Shown here: positions 62,208 to 64,000 of the stretch, piece by piece
Layout of the letters: each line of letters begins with the position of its first letter
How positions within the stretch are numbered: position 1 is the first letter of the stretch
NCBI RefSeq assembly: GCF_014642675.1
Contig: NZ_BMIS01000004.1
Location: 186,001 to 250,000 of the forward strand
Origin: Nesterenkonia cremea
Lineage (GTDB): Bacteria > Actinomycetota > Actinomycetes > Actinomycetales > Micrococcaceae
DNA length: 64,000 nt
Direction of reading: 5' to 3'
Program-made: the position numbers and the translations under genes
The notes under the pieces: model-generated
What the model was told of the DNA's origin: nothing
Database searches by the model: none
Seen by the model: the letters and a program-made list of their open reading frames with translations, nothing else

Positions 62208-62855
62208 GTGCATATGCTTGATTCCGAGAAACGTCGTGACGATCGCCCTCTGGCCACGGAGCGGACCATTCCACATTCCCCGCCGGAGGACGTGCTCGGC
62301 GTCCTGACCGGAACCTTTCTGGCTGCCCTCGGCCTCTATCTCCTTCAGGAGGCGGAGGCCGTGACAGGTGGGACGGCGGGCTTGGCTCTCCTGCTGACCT
62401 ACGCCACTCCGCTGAGCTTCGGATGGCTGTTCGTCCTGGTGAATCTGCCCTTCTTCCTGCTCGCGCTGTGGAAGAAGGGGTGGCGGTTCACGCTCAAGAC
62501 CCTGGTCTCAGTGTCGATCGTCTCGGTGTTCTCAGAGATGAATGAGTTTCTGCTGCCGATCCCAGACATCAACCCCATCTACGGGATTGTGGCGGGGAAC
62601 CTGCTGCTCGGTGTGGCGCTGCTGATCGTCTTCCGTCACGGCTCCAGCCTGGGCGGCTTCAATGTTCTGGCGCTGATCGCTCAGGAACAGTTCCATCTGC
62701 GGGCGGGCTATGTGCAGATGTCTCTGGATCTGGTGGTGATCCTGCTGGCGTTGACTGTGATGGCGCCCAGCGGTGTGGTGCTCTCGGCCGCAGGCGCCGT
62801 GGTGCTGAACATCGTGTTGGCCTTCAATCATCGTCCGGGGCGGTACCGGGCCTAG
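62208..62855 (+). CDS. YitT-family membrane protein
   Basis: A 215-residue protein with five hydrophobic segments. EAEAVTGGTAGLALLLTYAT and SLGGFNVLALIAQEQFHLRA are the two internal repeats typical of the YitT fold; the C-terminal DUF2179 domain of longer relatives is missing. Function unknown. The start GTG 62208 (or ATG 62214) has no ribosome site; TATAGT at 62194-62199 lies about nine bases upstream, so it may be translated from a leaderless message. Confidence 0.78.
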   Translation: MHMLDSEKRRDDRPLATERTIPHSPPEDVLGVLTGTFLAALGLYLLQEAEAVTGGTAGLALLLTYATPLSFGWLFVLVNLPFFLLALWKKGWRFTLKTLVSVSIVSVFSEMNEFLLPIPDINPIYGIVAGNLLLGVALLIVFRHGSSLGGFNVLALIAQEQFHLRAGYVQMSLDLVVILLALTVMAPSGVVLSAAGAVVLNIVLAFNHRPGRYRA

Positions 62856-62924
62856 AGCGTGTCTGATAAATGTTTGGTCCAGGCAGTGACTCCGTGCAGT
62901 AGCGCTGCTGCTCGGTATGTGGTT

Positions 62925-63601
62925 GAAGCGCTCTGGGTTTCGTTCCTAGTCTCTCGAAGGAGAGTTGGAACATGCCAAAGAAGTTCACCCCTGAGTTCCG
63001 GATCATCGTCCTGATCTGGTGAATCGGCGCTTCGCTGCTTCGGCACCTCATCGACTGTGGGTGGCTGACATCACCTACGTGAGGATCCTCCGCGGATTCT
63101 GCTACGTCGCCTTCATTACCGATGCCTGTACTCGCAAGATCGTCGGGTGGTCGGTGGCGGCTACGCTGAGCACCCAACAGCTGCCGCTGCAGGCGTTAGA
63201 ACATGCGCTGCTGAGTACTGATGCCAGCATCATCGAGGGCCAACTGGTGCATCACTCCGATCGTGGAGTCCGGGCAATACGTCAGCCTGGCCTACACCGA
63301 GACCTTGGCCGACTATGGGCTGCAGGCATCGGTGGGATCAGTCGGTGATTCCTACGACAACGCCCTGGCTGAGGCAGTCAATGGCCTCTATAAGGCTGAG
63401 ATCATTCGCTCCCGCCGAATCTGGGCCTCAGCTACAGCGGTGGAGATAGCCACGATGGACTGGGCGCTCTGGTGGAACACTCGGCGTCTTCACGAAAGCC
63501 TGGGGTATCGGACTCCTGCAGAGGTCGAGGCCTCGTACACTCAACACATGACGGCCGCGCCCGCGGTGGTCTAAACCCCGGAACGAAACCCAGGGCGCTT
63601 C
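62925..63601 (+). mobile_element. IS3-family element with an internal deletion
   Basis: About 680 bp bounded by 22-bp inverted repeats with one mismatch: GAAGCGCTCTGGGTTTCGTT on the left and its complement with GCGCCC on the right. IS3 elements are usually 1.2-1.5 kb, so roughly half is missing; most of orfA and the start of orfB are lost. Its right end lies inside a Nudix gene. No target duplication is seen. Confidence 0.75.
62972..63574 (+). pseudogene. IS3-family transposase, orfA-orfB deletion with frameshift
   Basis: ATG 62972 starts MPKKFTPEFRIIVLIW, an orfA N-terminus, which ends at TGA right after the deletion joint. orfB resumes as LVNRRFAASAPHRLWVADIT YVR (DDE Asp1) and runs to HSDRGV, where four extra bases (CGGG) near 63271-63274 shift the frame; it continues QYVSLAYTETLADYGLQASV, SYDNALAEAVNGLYKAEII (Glu) and WNTRRLHESLGYRTPAEVEA to TAA 63572. 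No active enzyme can be made. Confidence 0.75.
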
Positions 63602-63810
63602 ACAGTCCACAGTTCCGCACCGATCACTACGTCGAGACCCGTTTCTTCTCTCGTTTCTCTCACAGCAGTGTCTTCTGGGGTCTCACCGAGCAAACATTTC
63701 CCACCCGGCACTGACCAGAACCCGGCTTCCGGGGGATATCTGCGTTGGACCAGCAGGATTGCCCCATCTTCCCGCACAATGACAGCGCAGGCGGCACTTA
63801 CTACAGCCAC
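63571..63810 (-). pseudogene. Nudix hydrolase gene truncated by the IS3 element
   Basis: From GTG 63810, four bases after the thiC stop, the product reads MAVVSAACAVIVREDGAILL and the Nudix box GKCLLGETPEDTAVRETREE TGLD, then AELWTV, where the IS3 right repeat takes over; the frame ends within the element after about 79 residues. Normal Nudix domains need about 130-150 residues, so the C-terminal half is lost and no matching piece is seen beyond the other end of the element. Linkage to thiC suggests a role in thiamine-precursor housekeeping, by inference. Confidence 0.65.
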
Positions 63811-63814
63811 GGCA

Positions 63815-64000
<186 letters not shown>

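Overview
The window is high-GC DNA with actinobacterial character. It has GTG and TTG starts, purine-rich ribosome sites, Tat lipoprotein signals, ROK, GAF and TetR regulators, IS481 and IS3 elements, and short intergenic gaps. The gene set (choline sulfate and betaine handling, BCCT and NhaC transporters, alpha-glucoside ABC system) fits a halotolerant member of the Micrococcales, for example a Nesterenkonia-like Micrococcaceae. That placement is an inference; no rRNA or tRNA gene was seen.

Left block (1-9.3 kb): the start of a formylglycine-generating enzyme, a divergent choline sulfatase with a CSPSR active site, two DUF202 membrane proteins, then choline dehydrogenase (betA), betaine aldehyde dehydrogenase (betB) and a BCCT transporter (betT) on the minus strand. 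The housekeeping GTPase ychF follows. This block takes choline-O-sulfate to glycine betaine.

Accessory block (9.4-26.5 kb): a MerR regulator, GrpB-like protein, several GNAT acetyltransferases, an HhH protein, an ASCH protein, and SDR/NTF2/TetR and GAF/flavin-monooxygenase modules. It also holds a Tat-lipoprotein polysaccharide deacetylase and a thiolase/acyl-CoA ligase pair behind a BioQ-like palindrome. Decayed genes are frequent here: YwqK-like, DinB, GNAT, NmrA-like and TetR remnants. A lower-GC pair, a secreted precursor-like protein plus a small membrane protein (14.39-15.31 kb), matches no family I know and is the best candidate for something undescribed.

Sugar block (26.6-36.9 kb): an alpha-glucoside ABC operon (binding protein, two permeases, GH13 alpha-glucosidase), a divergent ROK regulator with a CRP-like site between them, and a lower-GC secreted GH13 alpha-amylase. 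Two IS481-type elements lie on either side of the amylase; one is a fragment, the other full length but carrying a nonsense codon.

Mixed block (36.9-46.2 kb): an NAD(P)H oxidoreductase divergent from an HxlR regulator, pyroglutamyl peptidase, two GNATs, an NhaC antiporter, a HAD phosphatase, a Tat-signal/amidase gene split by one TGA codon, two aldo-keto reductases and an NADP-dependent oxidoreductase.

Right block (46.2-62.1 kb): a tightly packed minus-strand operon for glycine betaine catabolism. In transcription order it holds a Rieske ferredoxin, ferredoxin reductase, betaine Rieske oxygenase, serine dehydratase, glyA, soxB, soxD, soxA, soxG, purU and a GntR regulator. Divergent from it are an IclR regulator and a dimethylglycine oxidase. 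Together with the left block this spells out choline-O-sulfate -> choline -> betaine -> dimethylglycine -> sarcosine -> glycine -> serine -> pyruvate, with C1 units leaving through folate and PurU. The window closes with a YitT-like membrane protein, an internally deleted IS3-type element that truncates a Nudix gene, and the C-terminus of thiC.
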